The notes beneath the pieces were generated by a model, which did no database searches, was not told the DNA's origin, and saw nothing but the letters and a program-made list of their open reading frames with translations. Of a stretch of DNA of 64,000 nt, positions 8,148 to 17,236 are shown piece by piece. Both the position numbers and the translations under genes were made by a program. Each line of letters starts with the position of its first letter. The stretch's first letter is position 1. This DNA comes from Cloacibacterium normanense (GTDB lineage Bacteria; Bacteroidota; Bacteroidia; Flavobacteriales; Weeksellaceae): assembly GCF_002943105.1 (NCBI RefSeq), contig NZ_PTPZ01000001.1, forward strand, positions 536,153 to 600,152, given 5' to 3'.

Positions 8148-9165
8148 ACTCGACAATTTGATAAGAGAAAATCTTAGAAATTTAAAACCCTATACTTCGC
8201 TTCGGGATAGTCAAAATTTTGATGCGCCTGTTTTTTTAGAAGCCAACGAAAATCCTTTCGGTGAGTACAATCGTTATCCAGATTCTACACAAAAGAAACT
8301 GAAGGAAAAATTAAGTGAACTTAAAAATATCAACCCAAAAAATCTCTTCATCGGGAATGGAAGTGATGAATTGATAGACTTGATTATCAAAGCTTTTTGT
8401 GAACCCAAAAAAGATGAAATTTTGGTCATGAATCCATCATTTGTGATGTATTCTTTTTATGCTAAAATCAATGATAATAAAGTTAATTCGCTGGAATTAG
8501 ATGAAAATTTTCAAATCAATAAAGAAGATTTTTTACAAAAAATTCAGAATGAAAATTTGAAGGTTTTGTTTCTTTGTTCGCCCAATAATCCAACAGGAAA
8601 TGAAGTGGATGATTTAGAGTTCTTCATTGAAAATTTTTCAGGAATTGTGGTTTTAGATGAGGCTTATATAGAATTTTCTTCTAGAAAATCAGCTATTTCT
8701 TGGTTAGCGAAATATCCAAATCTTATAGTATTGCAAACCCTTTCAAAAGCTTATGGAATGGCAGGTTTGAGAATTGGAATTGGCGCAGCTTCTACAGAAA
8801 TCGCTACTTTGATGAATACCATAAAAGGGCCTTATAACGTGAATTCTTTAAGTCAAAAAAAAGCTTTGCAACAACTTAATGATGAAAAAGTTTTTAAGGA
8901 AAATCTTGAACAGATTTTAGCAGAAAGAGAACTTCTAAAAGCTCAATTAAATCAATTAGATTTTGTAAAAAAAATCTATCCTACAGAAGCCAATTTTTTC
9001 TTAATCAAAATAGAAAATCCAATAGAAATATATGAATTTTTACTCGCTCAGAATATTTTGACCAGTCTGAGACATCCTCAAATTGAAAATGCGTTGAGAA
9101 TTAATGTAGGCTCAAAAGAAGAAAATCAAAAATTAATAGAAACCTTGAAAAATTATAAAAAGTAA
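8137..9165 (+). CDS. hisC: histidinol-phosphate aminotransferase
   Basis: A PLP enzyme of fold type I that transfers an amino group from glutamate to imidazole-acetol phosphate. The PLP lysine is Lys204 in [22 protein letters not shown] (148-155) and LDEAYIEF (173-180) are the other cofactor motifs. At 342 aa it has the usual length. The start codon lies inside the hisD 3' end, and hisB starts 1 nt after its stop, so it is in the middle of a tightly coupled trio. Confidence 0.95.
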   Translation: MEFKLDNLIRENLRNLKPYTSLRDSQNFDAPVFLEANENPFGEYNRYPDSTQKKLKEKLSELKNINPKNLFIGNGSDELIDLIIKAFCEPKKDEILVMNPSFVMYSFYAKINDNKVNSLELDENFQINKEDFLQKIQNENLKVLFLCSPNNPTGNEVDDLEFFIENFSGIVVLDEAYIEFSSRKSAISWLAKYPNLIVLQTLSKAYGMAGLRIGIGAASTEIATLMNTIKGPYNVNSLSQKKALQQLNDEKVFKENLEQILAERELLKAQLNQLDFVKKIYPTEANFFLIKIENPIEIYEFLLAQNILTSLRHPQIENALRINVGSKEENQKLIETLKNYKK

Positions 9166-9166
9166 A

Positions 9167-10264
9167 ATGAAGAAAAAAGTATTATTCATCGATAGAGACG
9201 GAACTTTAATCATCGAACCTCCGATTGATTTTCAGGTGGATTCGTTAGAAAAGCTGGAATTTTATCCGAGAGTTTTTCAGAATTTAGCAAAAATCGCTAA
9301 AGAATTGGATTACGAGTTAGTGATGGTGACCAATCAAGACGGTTTGGGAACCGAGAGTTTTCCTTATGAAGATTTCATCAAACCTCAAGAAAAAATGATG
9401 AAAGCTTTCGAAAATGAAGGGGTTTTTTTCAGTGAAGTTTGTGTAGATGACAGCTTCGAACACGAAAATTCACCCAACAGAAAACCAAGAACAGGAATGC
9501 TTCAGAAGTATATTTTTGGAAATTACGATTTAGAAAATTCATTCGTGATTGGTGATAGAAAAACCGATGTAGAATTGGCGAAAAATTTAGGTTCAAAATC
9601 TATTTTCATTTCAGATGAAAGCAATGATGAAGCTACTTTTTCTACAAAAAGTTGGGACGAAATCTATCAATATCTTAAACAAATTCCAAGAAAAGCGAAA
9701 GTAAAAAGAACAACCAAAGAAACAGATATTGCTGTTGAGTTGAATCTTGATGGAAGCGGAAAATCGAGTATTGATACGGGTTTGAAGTTCTTTGATCATA
9801 TGTTAGAACAAATTTCAAAACACGGAAATTTTGATTTATTTATAAAAGTTGATGGTGATTTAGAAGTAGATGAACATCACACCATTGAAGATACAGCCAT
9901 CGTTTTGGGAGATTGTTTTTTACAAGCTTTAGGAAGCAAAAAAGGCATCGAAAGATATGCTTTTGTTTTGCCAATGGACGATTGTTTGGCGCAAGTTGCG
10001 ATTGACTTCGGTGGAAGATCTTGGTTGGTTTGGAATGCAGAATTCAAGCGTGAAAAAATTGGAGAACTGCCAACAGAAATGTTTTATCATTTCTTCAAAT
10101 CGTTTTCAGACAGTGCAAAATGTAACCTGAATATTTCTGTGGAAGGAGAAAATGAACACCACAAAATAGAAAGCATTTTCAAAGCTTTTGCGAAAGTTTT
10201 AAGAAATGCAGTGGCACAAACCGACCAAAATTTCAACCTTCCAAGTACAAAAGGAACTTTATAA
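9167..10264 (+). CDS. hisB: bifunctional histidinol-phosphatase / imidazoleglycerol-phosphate dehydratase
   Basis: This is a fusion of two his pathway enzymes, as in E. coli (355 aa; here 365 aa). Residues 1 to about 165 form a HAD phosphatase with the nucleophile motif D9-R-D11-G-T. From about residue 175 comes the IGP dehydratase domain, with metal-binding [11 protein letters not shown] and DEHHTIED motifs and the C-terminal [11 protein letters not shown]. The phosphatase domain removes phosphate from histidinol phosphate; the dehydratase makes imidazole-acetol phosphate. A repeat-filled 79-nt gap follows. Confidence 0.96.
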   Translation: MKKKVLFIDRDGTLIIEPPIDFQVDSLEKLEFYPRVFQNLAKIAKELDYELVMVTNQDGLGTESFPYEDFIKPQEKMMKAFENEGVFFSEVCVDDSFEHENSPNRKPRTGMLQKYIFGNYDLENSFVIGDRKTDVELAKNLGSKSIFISDESNDEATFSTKSWDEIYQYLKQIPRKAKVKRTTKETDIAVELNLDGSGKSSIDTGLKFFDHMLEQISKHGNFDLFIKVDGDLEVDEHHTIEDTAIVLGDCFLQALGSKKGIERYAFVLPMDDCLAQVAIDFGGRSWLVWNAEFKREKIGELPTEMFYHFFKSFSDSAKCNLNISVEGENEHHKIESIFKAFAKVLRNAVAQTDQNFNLPSTKGTL

Positions 10265-10341
10265 TAATGTAAAATGTAAAATTGAGAATTAAAAATTTCA
10301 ACAAATCATTTTCAACTTTCAATCTTCAACTTTCAATTAAA
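10265..10341 (+). repeat. word-like repeat in the hisB-hisH gap
   Basis: Near-repeats of tttcaacttt, caatcttcaa and ctttcaatt occupy the gap. The reverse of the same phrase (ttgaaaattgaaaattg) is found inside the coding part of trpF at about 16857-16888. There is no gene in it. Confidence 0.6.
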
Positions 10342-10343
10342 AA

Positions 10344-10928
10344 ATGATAGCAATAATAGACTACGATGCAGGAAATGTAAAATCCGTTCAAAATGCCTTG
10401 AAAAAATTAGGCTTTGAGGCGGTGATTACTTCTGATATCGAAACGATAAAAAATGCTGAAAAAGTGATTTTTCCAGGAGTTGGGGAAGCTTCTTCGGCGA
10501 TGAAAAAACTCAAAGAAAGAGGTTTAGATATTGTCATTCCGAATTTAAAACAACCTGTTTTGGGAATTTGTCTCGGAATGCAATTGATGTGCAATGCTTC
10601 GGAAGAAGGCAATACAAAAGCACTTGGAATTTTTGATTGCGAAGTGAAATTGTTCCCAAATTCAGACATCGTTCCACACATGGGCTGGAATAATGTTTCT
10701 GAAATGAAAGGGAAGTTATTCGAAAATATATCAGATACAGATAATTTTTACTTCGTTCACAGCTATTATGCTGAGATTTGTGAAAATACAAGCTCGGTTT
10801 GTGATTATATTACGCCTTTCAGTGCAACTTTGCAAAAAGACAATTTCTATGCAGCTCAATTTCACCCAGAAAAATCTGGAGATGCTGGTTTTAAACTATT
10901 AGAAAACTTTTTAAATTTAAGATTTTAG
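10344..10928 (+). CDS. hisH: imidazole glycerol phosphate synthase, glutaminase subunit
   Basis: A class I glutamine amidotransferase that supplies ammonia to HisF. The triad is intact: Cys76 in GICLGMQ, and His174 and Glu176 in QFHPEKSG. At 194 aa it is of normal length. Its last codons and stop (AGATTTTAG) are the beginning of the tttagatttacg repeat that fills the gap to hisA, an ending shared with hisF. Confidence 0.96.
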   Translation: MIAIIDYDAGNVKSVQNALKKLGFEAVITSDIETIKNAEKVIFPGVGEASSAMKKLKERGLDIVIPNLKQPVLGICLGMQLMCNASEEGNTKALGIFDCEVKLFPNSDIVPHMGWNNVSEMKGKLFENISDTDNFYFVHSYYAEICENTSSVCDYITPFSATLQKDNFYAAQFHPEKSGDAGFKLLENFLNLRF

Positions 10929-10985
10929 ATTTACGATTTTAGATTAAAAAAATCAAATCGTGATTCATAAATCGTACTTCGTAAA
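10917..10985 (+). repeat. tttagatttacgattt repeat at the hisH end
   Basis: Starting in the hisH stop codon region, gattttagatttac is followed by gattttagatta, then by aaatcgtgattcataaatcgtacttcgtaaa, a string of similar words. The first 20-odd bases are the same as those at the hisF end (12452 onward). Confidence 0.65.
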
Positions 10986-10992
10986 TAAAAAT

Positions 10993-11703
10993 ATGAAAAT
11001 TATTCCTGCAATAGACATCATCGACGGAAAGTGTGTAAGGCTTTCTAAAGGTGATTATGATACCAAAAAAATATACAATGAAAATCCTGTTGAAGTAGCT
11101 AAAGAATTTGAATATTTCGGGATTCAATATTTACATTTGGTAGATTTAGATGGTGCAAAAGCCAAGAAAATCATCAATCAAAAAGTAATTGAAAACATCG
11201 CAAAAAATACAAATCTCATCATTGATTTCGGAGGCGGAATTCGTTCTGAAGATGATTTACAAAAAGCTTTTGATAGTGGTGCAAAAAAGGTAACTTTAGG
11301 AAGCATTGCTGTGGTAAATCCTGAGTTGTGTTTGGCTTGGTTAGAAAAATTTGGTGCTGAAAAATTGATTTTGGGAGCAGATTGTTTGGATAGAAAAATC
11401 AAAACTTCAGGTTGGTTAGAAAATTCTGAAACAGATGTGGTAGATTTCATTAAAGAATATCAGAAAAAAGGCTTCAACGAAGTGGTTTGTACCGATATTT
11501 CAAAAGACGGAATGTTGCAAGGTCCATCCACAGCATTGTATCAAGAAATTATAGAGAATTCAACTATTGAACTCATTGCAAGTGGTGGAATTTCAAATAT
11601 AGAAGATGTGCAAAAAATGAAAGAAATTGGTTGCGCTGGAACCATCATTGGTAAAGCAATTTATGAAGGACGAATTTCTCTAGAACAACTTTCAAAAATT
11701 TAA
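10993..11703 (+). CDS. hisA: ProFAR isomerase
   Basis: A TIM-barrel enzyme that opens the ribose of ProFAR by Amadori rearrangement. The chosen start gives [17 protein letters not shown], with the catalytic Asp8 in the first strand; a longer reading from 10960 would only translate intergenic repeat. The second catalytic Asp is in ILGADCLDR in the second half. Phosphate-binding glycine motifs are FGGGIRS and ASGGISN. At 236 aa it is of usual size. hisF starts 3 nt after its stop. Confidence 0.95.
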   Translation: MKIIPAIDIIDGKCVRLSKGDYDTKKIYNENPVEVAKEFEYFGIQYLHLVDLDGAKAKKIINQKVIENIAKNTNLIIDFGGGIRSEDDLQKAFDSGAKKVTLGSIAVVNPELCLAWLEKFGAEKLILGADCLDRKIKTSGWLENSETDVVDFIKEYQKKGFNEVVCTDISKDGMLQGPSTALYQEIIENSTIELIASGGISNIEDVQKMKEIGCAGTIIGKAIYEGRISLEQLSKI

Positions 11704-11706
11704 AAA

Positions 11707-12462
11707 ATGCTCAAAAAAAGAATCATTCCTTGTTTGGATATAAAAGATGGAAGAACGGTAAAAGGCGTCAATTTTGTTGGATTAATTGATGCAGGAAATC
11801 CTGTGGAATTGGCAAAAAGATATGTAGAAGAAGGTGCGGATGAATTGGTTTTTCTAGATATTACAGCAACTCATGAAAATCGAAAAACTTTGGTTCAATT
11901 GGTGGAGAAAATTGCCGAAGAAATCAATATTCCGTTTACTGTTGGTGGCGGAATTTCAGAAATTTCTGATGTTGACAATCTTTTGAAAGCGGGTGCAGAT
12001 AAAATCAGCATCAATTCTTCAGCGGTTAAAAATCCTGATTTAATTAAAACTTTCGCAGATAAATTCGGGAGTCAATGTGTAGTTGTGGCGATAGATTCTA
12101 AACAATTTGGAGATGAAGATTACGTTTTTGTGAACGGTGGAAGAATAAAGACCGACTATAAAACCCACGATTGGGCGAAAAAAGTAGAAAATTTGGGTGC
12201 AGGAGAAATTCTTTTGACTTCTATGGATTTTGATGGAACCAAACAAGGTTTCGATGTGAGATTACTCAATGAAATTTCACAAATCGTCAATATTCCCATT
12301 ATCGCTTCTGGAGGGGCAGGAAAAATGGAAGATTTCACAGAAGTTTTTAATGAAACCAAAGCAACAGGAGCTTTAGCAGCAAGTATTTTCCACTTTGGAG
12401 AAATTAATATAAACTACTTAAAACAAGTTTTAAAACAACAAAATATTGCTATAAGATTTTAG
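11707..12462 (+). CDS. hisF: imidazole glycerol phosphate synthase, cyclase subunit
   Basis: A TIM barrel that condenses PRFAR with ammonia from HisH, giving IGP and AICAR. Catalytic Asp11 lies in [11 protein letters not shown] and the second Asp in VVAIDSK near residue 130. The phosphate sites are VGGGISE and ASGGAGK. At 251 aa it matches the family. The last residues (IRF) and the stop codon are encoded by the same repeat that ends hisH. A 165-nt gap to hisIE holds two kinds of repeat. Confidence 0.97.
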   Translation: MLKKRIIPCLDIKDGRTVKGVNFVGLIDAGNPVELAKRYVEEGADELVFLDITATHENRKTLVQLVEKIAEEINIPFTVGGGISEISDVDNLLKAGADKISINSSAVKNPDLIKTFADKFGSQCVVVAIDSKQFGDEDYVFVNGGRIKTDYKTHDWAKKVENLGAGEILLTSMDFDGTKQGFDVRLLNEISQIVNIPIIASGGAGKMEDFTEVFNETKATGALAASIFHFGEININYLKQVLKQQNIAIRF

Positions 12463-12508
12463 ATTTACGATTTTAAATTTACGATTTTAGATTTTAAAAT
12501 TCAAATCA
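12452..12508 (+). repeat. tttagatttacgattt repeat at the hisF end
   Basis: The element begins in the last codons of hisF and gives gattttagatttac-gattttaaatttac-gattttagattttaa, a degenerate tandem with a period of about 15 bp. It nearly duplicates the hisH end. Confidence 0.65.
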
Positions 12509-12540
12509 AAGACTTTTTCCAGGTCTCATCTAATAAATTA

Positions 12541-12615
12541 TTTTGAAATTCCGTAGGTATTTAAGGTTTGTAGAATATAGAATTAATAGTAATAGAGCTC
12601 CGTAGGAGCGAAACA
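12541..12615 (+). repeat. tCCGTAGGa-type repeat before hisIE
   Basis: There is attccgtaggtatttaagg with gtttgtagaatata after it, then gagctccgtaggagcgaaac. The second copy is palindromic (GCTCCGTAGGAGC). The same element returns three times at 59290-59425 with agttccgtaggaacg. It is a dispersed repeat, possibly of the REP type. Confidence 0.6.
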
Positions 12616-12627
12616 AAAAATATAAAA

Positions 12628-13209
12628 ATGATCAATTTTGAAAAAGGAAACGGATTAGTTCCCGTAATTATACAAGACGAAACCACATTACAAGTGTTAA
12701 TGCTAGGTTTTATGAATGAAGAAGCTCTAAAATTAACAGAAGAAACGGGGAAAGTTCACTTTTTTAGCAGAACCAAAGATAGAATTTGGTTAAAAGGAGA
12801 ATCTTCTGAAAATTATTTATATGTAAAAAACATCGAAAAAGATTGTGATGATGATACTTTACTCATTAAAGTAAAACCTACAAATGTGGTTTGTCATACT
12901 GGTAATTTCAGTTGTTTTGGAGAAAAAGATACCAAAGGTTTTCTGTATGAATTAGAATCGATTATCAACCAAAGAATTGATGAAAATGTAGAAGGTTCTT
13001 ATACTTCAAAACTCTATCAAAGAGGCATCAATAAAGTAGCTCAAAAAGTAGGAGAGGAAGCAGTAGAATTGGTAATTGAGGCGAAAGATAATAATGATGA
13101 CTTGTTCAAAAATGAAGCAGCAGATTTATTGTATCACTTTTTAATTTTATTGAAAGCAAAAAAATTCAAATTGCAAGACATAGAAGAAGTTTTGAAAGGA
13201 AGACATTAA
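12628..13209 (+). CDS. hisI: bifunctional phosphoribosyl-AMP cyclohydrolase / phosphoribosyl-ATP pyrophosphatase
   Basis: A fused HisI-HisE (HisIE) carrying out steps two and three of histidine synthesis. Residues 1 to about 105 are the zinc cyclohydrolase (MLGFMNEEAL, KVHFFSRTKDRIWLKGE, DCDDDTLL, then CHTG.FSCF). From about residue 108 there is an all-alpha MazG-like pyrophosphohydrolase domain with KVGEEAVELVIEAK and EAADLLYHFLILL. At 193 aa it is the usual fused size. It closes the his operon. Confidence 0.95.
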   Translation: MINFEKGNGLVPVIIQDETTLQVLMLGFMNEEALKLTEETGKVHFFSRTKDRIWLKGESSENYLYVKNIEKDCDDDTLLIKVKPTNVVCHTGNFSCFGEKDTKGFLYELESIINQRIDENVEGSYTSKLYQRGINKVAQKVGEEAVELVIEAKDNNDDLFKNEAADLLYHFLILLKAKKFKLQDIEEVLKGRH

Positions 13210-13261
13210 GTTTAATTTTTAGTATTTACTGATTTTTTTGTATTTTTATAAAAAATAACCA

Positions 13262-13705
13262 ATGAAAAAAATCATTCTTTCCAGTCTTCTTTTTTGGAAT
13301 ACTTTTTATTTTTCACAATCAGCACAAGAATTGAATAATGCTAGAATTAATAAGAGTATTTATGATAGCCAAGTTACCAATTCTACGATGGTTAAAGCGC
13401 TTAATGATTTGCAAGTAAGTGCTAAAGCTAACAAAGCAAATCAATTTAAAGAATTAGATGAAAAGTTTGAATTTAATTTTGCTCAAAAAGAAAGATTAGA
13501 TGCAAAATTCACAACATTGAATAAAAAAAAAATAGAGCTAGAAAAAATGATAATCGCTTCAAAAACTGAGGTGGAAAAAGAAAAATTAAACCGAAAATTG
13601 AAACAAATCTTGTCTGAATTTGAGAAAAATCAACAGAAATTGAAAGAGAATGAAGCTGAACTCAAAATTTTACAAGAAAAGTATAATAGTTTAATTGAAA
13701 AATAA
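13262..13705 (+). CDS. exported coiled-coil protein of unknown function
   Basis: A signal peptide (MKKIILSSLLFWNTFYFSQS) is followed by a short mature part that is almost wholly charged helix from about residue 70 to 147, rich in Lys, Glu and Leu, and likely to form a coiled coil. The protein is probably periplasmic or released. It lies 52 nt after hisIE in the same direction but has no evident link to histidine. A hairpin terminator follows at 13707-13731. No family is recognised. Confidence 0.75.
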   Translation: MKKIILSSLLFWNTFYFSQSAQELNNARINKSIYDSQVTNSTMVKALNDLQVSAKANKANQFKELDEKFEFNFAQKERLDAKFTTLNKKKIELEKMIIASKTEVEKEKLNRKLKQILSEFEKNQQKLKENEAELKILQEKYNSLIEK

Positions 13706-13706
13706 G

Positions 13707-13731
13707 AAAACAGAGCAATTTGCTCTGTTTT
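13707..13731. terminator. bidirectional terminator between the his and trp operons
   Basis: CAGAGCAA and TTGCTCTG, separated by one T, form a stem flanked by A and T runs, so it can end transcripts from both sides. It lies between the last rightward gene and trpA, whose stop is at 13734. Confidence 0.8.
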
Positions 13732-13733
13732 TT

Positions 13734-14465
13734 TTATTTAATAGATTTGATGAAAGTTTCCGCTTTTTCTTTCCAATCTTTATTTTCTAAGAGAATTTTC
13801 ACAAAAGCAGTTCCTATAATTCCGCCTTGTGCTTTTTCTGTAACTTGTTCAAAATCAGTTTTGTTTTTAATTCCGAAACCAATCATTACAGGATTTTTCA
13901 GGTTGATGGAAGCCAATTTGTTTAGGTATTCATCATTTTTCACTTCTTTATTTTCGTTTCCTGTGGTAGATGAACTAGAAACAGCGTATAAAAACCCTGA
14001 ACTCAAAGAATCTAAATATTTGATGCGCTCTTCCGAAGTTTCTGGAGTCACCAAAAAGGTAAAATTCAATCCATATTTCTCTAAAATCGGTTGGTAATTC
14101 TTTTCAAATTCAATCGGAGGTAAATCTGGAATAATCAGTCCAGAAACTCCAGAATTGGCACATTCTTCGCAGAATTTTTCGAATCCAAAACTTAAAACAG
14201 GGTTAATGTATCCCATTAAAATCACAGGAATTTTGATTTCATCTTTCACCGATTTCAGTTGAGAAAAAAGTTGAGCGATGGTCATTCCGTTAGACAAAGC
14301 CAATTCGTGTGCACCTTGAATAACTGGACCATCTGCAACAGGATCAGAATAAGGCATCCCGATTTCCATCATATCTGCGCCAGAATTCTGGATGGTTTTC
14401 ATAATTTCTGCAGTATCTTCCAAAGTAGGAATTCCCGCAGTAAAATATATATTTAATTTTTTCAT
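13734..14465 (-). CDS. trpA: tryptophan synthase alpha chain
   Basis: It splits indole-3-glycerol phosphate and passes indole to TrpB. This TIM barrel of 243 aa keeps the catalytic pair Glu34 (MEIGMPYSDP) and Asp45 (PVADGPVIQ). It is about 25 residues shorter than E. coli TrpA, mostly at the N-terminus, as is usual in Bacteroidota as far as I know. It is the last gene of the operon, separated from trpB by a phzF-like gene, which is unusual because trpB and trpA are normally adjacent. Confidence 0.95.
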   Translation of the reverse strand: MKKLNIYFTAGIPTLEDTAEIMKTIQNSGADMMEIGMPYSDPVADGPVIQGAHELALSNGMTIAQLFSQLKSVKDEIKIPVILMGYINPVLSFGFEKFCEECANSGVSGLIIPDLPPIEFEKNYQPILEKYGLNFTFLVTPETSEERIKYLDSLSSGFLYAVSSSSTTGNENKEVKNDEYLNKLASINLKNPVMIGFGIKNKTDFEQVTEKAQGGIIGTAFVKILLENKDWKEKAETFIKSIK

Positions 14466-14477
14466 TGTAATATCTTT

Positions 14478-15272
14478 TTATTTGATGAATATTTCGCCTT
14501 TCAAATAGGTTTTGCACTTTCCACTGATGAGAACTCTATCATCTTTGAGTTCACATTCTAAAACGCCACCACGTTTTGAAATTTGTTTTGCGGTAAGTTT
14601 AGTTTTACCCAATTTTTCTGCCCAAAAAGGAGTCAATGTTGTGTGAGCAGAACCTGTAACAGGATCTTCGTTTACACCGCAATTTGGACCAAAAAATCTA
14701 GATACAAAATCAAAATTTTCTGAAATAGAACTTGCAATTATTCCTCTTGCATTAATTTTTGCAATTTCAGAAATGTTGGGTTCTATATTTTGAATTTGAT
14801 GTTCGTTTTCAAAAATCAATAAATAATCTGTTTTTCCTTGATATGCTTTAATAGGTTGATACGCAAAACATTTCTCGAAAATAGTTAAATCTTCCACTTT
14901 TTGTAATATGTCTACTGGAAAATCTAAAGTTAAAAAATCTCCGTTTTTAGTTACAGTTAGCGTTCCGCTATTTCTAGAAAAGAAGTTGATTTTTTCCCCT
15001 GAAAATCCTTCAAAATTCATCAATGTGTAAGCGGATGCCAAAGTTGCGTGACCGCATAAATCTACTTCAACTTCTGGCGTAAACCAACGGATTTCAAAGC
15101 CATTTTCTACAGGAACAGTGAAAGCAGTTTCTGCCAAATTATTTTCGGCGGCTATTTTTTGCATTATATCTGCATTTAACCAATTGTCTAGCGGACAAAC
15201 AGCTGCAGGATTTCCCGAAAATAAAGCGTCTGCAAATGCGTCTATTTGATATATTTTTTGGCTCATTATCAA
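14478..15272 (-). CDS. PhzF family isomerase/epimerase-like protein
   Basis: Two diaminopimelate-epimerase-like halves form the PhzF fold: N-terminal YQIDAFADALFSGNPAAV, the catalytic Glu48 in NNLAETAF, DLCGHATLAS in the middle and NEDPVTGSAHT in the second half. The family includes phenazine PhzF, which acts on a chorismate-derived compound, but most members have no known substrate. The gene lies between trpB and trpA, 12 nt before trpA, so it is transcribed with the trp operon; a role in aromatic metabolism is only a guess. A start at 15266 (MSQKIYQ) is also possible. Confidence 0.88.
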   Translation of the reverse strand: MIMSQKIYQIDAFADALFSGNPAAVCPLDNWLNADIMQKIAAENNLAETAFTVPVENGFEIRWFTPEVEVDLCGHATLASAYTLMNFEGFSGEKINFFSRNSGTLTVTKNGDFLTLDFPVDILQKVEDLTIFEKCFAYQPIKAYQGKTDYLLIFENEHQIQNIEPNISEIAKINARGIIASSISENFDFVSRFFGPNCGVNEDPVTGSAHTTLTPFWAEKLGKTKLTAKQISKRGGVLECELKDDRVLISGKCKTYLKGEIFIK

Positions 15273-15309
15273 TGCTTGAGTTTAATTTTTATACAAAAAT
15301 TTCTAATTT

Positions 15310-15410
15310 TTTCTGAGTTGCGACCCGACTTGAGCGGAAATCCTTTTTTTCAATGGCAAAAGCGTTGGCAAAAAAAGATTGGGAGCGGAAGGCGGAATTT
15401 GGCGCTCTAA
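15310..15410. repeat. dispersed intergenic repeat between trpB and the phzF-like gene
   Basis: The stretch reads cgacttgagcggaaatcc, a T run, aaaaaaagattgggagcgg and aaggcggaatttggcgctc. I recall this arrangement (GCGGAAATCCTTTTT ... AAAAAGATTGGAGCGG) as a common Chryseobacterium intergenic repeat. A related element is at 49490-49620. It interrupts the trp operon without an ORF. Confidence 0.6.
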
Positions 15411-15415
15411 AAATA

Positions 15416-16600
15416 TTATTTATCAATCATTTTCAGGTAGGTTTCCATGTCTTTATCGCCACGTCCGCTTAAACAAATCACCACCACATCGTCTTTTTGG
15501 AAGTTTTTCTTTTTCAAAACGTGCAATGCGTGAGAGCTTTCCAAAGCAGGAATGATGCCTTCTAATCTAGTGAGTTCAAAAGCAGATTCTAGCGCTTCGT
15601 CATCATTAATGCTGAAAAATTCTGCACGATTATTTTTAAATAGATTCGCGTGAAATGGTCCAATTCCTGGATAATCTAATCCCGCAGAAATAGAGTGAGG
15701 TTCGATTACTTGTCCGTCTTCAGTTTGCATCACAATGCTTTTGCTACCGTGCAAAACGCCTGTAGTTCCCAAGAAAGTTGTGGCGGCAGATTTTCCTGAA
15801 TTTACTCCAAAACCACCAGCTTCAGCTGCTATAATTTTCACAGAAAGTTCATCTACAAAATGGTAGAAAGTTCCTGCAGCATTGCTTCCGCCACCAACAC
15901 AAGCGATGACGTAATCAGGGTTTTCTCTGCCGATTTTCTCTTTCAATTGCCATTTAATTTCCTCAGAAATCACACTCTGGAATCTCGCCACCAAATCAGG
16001 AAAAGGATGCGGACCAACTACACTTCCGATGATGTAATGCGTAGTAGTAGCATTATTAATCCAGTCTCTTAAAGCTTCATTTACTGCATCTTTTAATGTT
16101 TTAGAACCCGAAGTGGCAGGGACAACTTTTGCACCAAGCATTTTCATTCTAGCAACATTAGGAGCTTGTCTCGCAATGTCAACTTCGCCCATATAAACGA
16201 TGCATTCCAGATTCATCAAAGCGCAAGCTGTAGCAGTTGCAACGCCGTGTTGTCCAGCTCCAGTTTCGGCAATAATTCTCTTTTTTCCTAGTTTTTTGGC
16301 AAGAAGAACTTGTCCGAGAGCGTTATTGATTTTATGGGCACCAGTATGGTTTAAATCTTCACGTTTTAGGTAAACGTTTGTGCCATATTTTTCGCTTAAA
16401 TTTTTCGCAAAATAAAGTGGAGTAGCTCTTCCTACATAATCTTTCAATAAATCGTTGAGTTCTTTTTTAAACTCTTCAGATTCTATAATTTCTATATAAT
16501 TTTGTTGAAGTTCTTCCACGTTTGGATAGAGCATTTCTGGAACAAATGCCCCTCCAAATTCTCCGTAATATCCGTTTTCGTCGGGATTTCTATATGTCAT
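15416..16600 (-). CDS. trpB: tryptophan synthase beta chain
   Basis: A PLP enzyme joining indole and serine to make tryptophan. The 394-aa sequence has the PLP Lys90 in [14 protein letters not shown] and the phosphate-binding GGGSNAAGT loop, and ends with LSGRGDKDM, the family's usual C-terminal motif. Its first four bases overlap the trpF stop (ATGA type), suggesting translational coupling. It is a TrpB1 type, expected to pair with TrpA although trpA lies one gene further on. Confidence 0.97.
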   Translation of the reverse strand: MTYRNPDENGYYGEFGGAFVPEMLYPNVEELQQNYIEIIESEEFKKELNDLLKDYVGRATPLYFAKNLSEKYGTNVYLKREDLNHTGAHKINNALGQVLLAKKLGKKRIIAETGAGQHGVATATACALMNLECIVYMGEVDIARQAPNVARMKMLGAKVVPATSGSKTLKDAVNEALRDWINNATTTHYIIGSVVGPHPFPDLVARFQSVISEEIKWQLKEKIGRENPDYVIACVGGGSNAAGTFYHFVDELSVKIIAAEAGGFGVNSGKSAATTFLGTTGVLHGSKSIVMQTEDGQVIEPHSISAGLDYPGIGPFHANLFKNNRAEFFSINDDEALESAFELTRLEGIIPALESSHALHVLKKKNFQKDDVVVICLSGRGDKDMETYLKMIDK

Positions 16601-17235
16601 CTTAATAATGATTTTAATGTTTTTATTTTTTCTAGGTTTTTAATTCCGGGTTCTGTCTCAAATTTTGAGTTGATATCTAGCGCCAATGGTTGTTGGTTGA
16701 TGGTTGATAGTTGATGGATGTTTTCTAAAGAAATTCCACCACTCAAAAAATAAGGTATTGGAATTTCTATTTCGTTGAGAATTTGCCAATCAAAGGTTTT
16801 TCCTGTTCCGCCAAAAGCTTTAGAATCAGTGTCGAAAAGGAAATAATCAACCAACGAATTGAAAATTGAAAATTGAAAATTGAAAGTTTCTCCAACTCTG
16901 AAAACTTTGATGAGTTTTACTTCTTTCTTTACATTTTTTCTTAAATCTTTGATGAAATTTTCGTCTTCATCACCATGTAATTGGATGAAATTCAAATTTG
17001 ATTTCTCTGAAATTTCTGTAATTTTTTCAACCGTTTCATTCACAAAAACGCCTACTTTTCCTTGATGATTGATTGCTGAAATCTCTTGTAAACTCAAATG
17101 ATTTAATACAAATCTCGGTGATTTTTCGTAGAAAATAAAGCCCAAAAAATTGGTGTTCAAAGAAATTAATTCTTGAATTTGAGAGAGTTGTGTTAAACCA
17201 CAAACTTTTAATTTCAAATTTTCTGTTGGCTTCAT
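16597..17235 (-). CDS. trpF: phosphoribosylanthranilate isomerase with repeat-derived segments
   Basis: A TIM barrel of about 212 aa with the start taken at [16 protein letters not shown], which lies 1 nt after the trpC stop; a longer reading to 17262 would overlap trpC by 26 nt. The catalytic Cys is in KVCGLTQ and the catalytic Asp in ALDINSKFE. Two stretches look like intergenic repeat read as protein: [10 protein letters not shown] (about 16857-16888) and [10 protein letters not shown] (about 16686-16720). Both may be surface loop insertions. The frame stays open and the catalytic motifs are intact, so the enzyme is probably functional. Its last 4 nt overlap trpB. Confidence 0.92.
   Translation of the reverse strand: MKPTENLKLKVCGLTQLSQIQELISLNTNFLGFIFYEKSPRFVLNHLSLQEISAINHQGKVGVFVNETVEKITEISEKSNLNFIQLHGDEDENFIKDLRKNVKKEVKLIKVFRVGETFNFQFSIFNSLVDYFLFDTDSKAFGGTGKTFDWQILNEIEIPIPYFLSGGISLENIHQLSTINQQPLALDINSKFETEPGIKNLEKIKTLKSLLR
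16686..16720. repeat. ggttgttggttgatgg repeat inside trpF
   Basis: The words ggttgttggttga, tggttgatagttgatgg are of the same kind as the ggttgttggttg run that encodes the trpE N-terminus (21101-21129). Here they encode [10 protein letters not shown] within TrpF. Confidence 0.55.
16857..16888. repeat. tandem ttgaaaattgaaaattgaa repeat inside trpF
   Basis: Four near-identical units of 9-10 bp (attgaaaattg) encode [10 protein letters not shown]. The complementary words fill the hisB-hisH gap (10304-10340). Confidence 0.6.
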
Positions 17236-17236
17236 T

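Noticed and set aside
10960-10992. Longer hisA start
   Set aside because: The extra 11 codons translate the intergenic repeat; family members begin at MKIIPAIDI.
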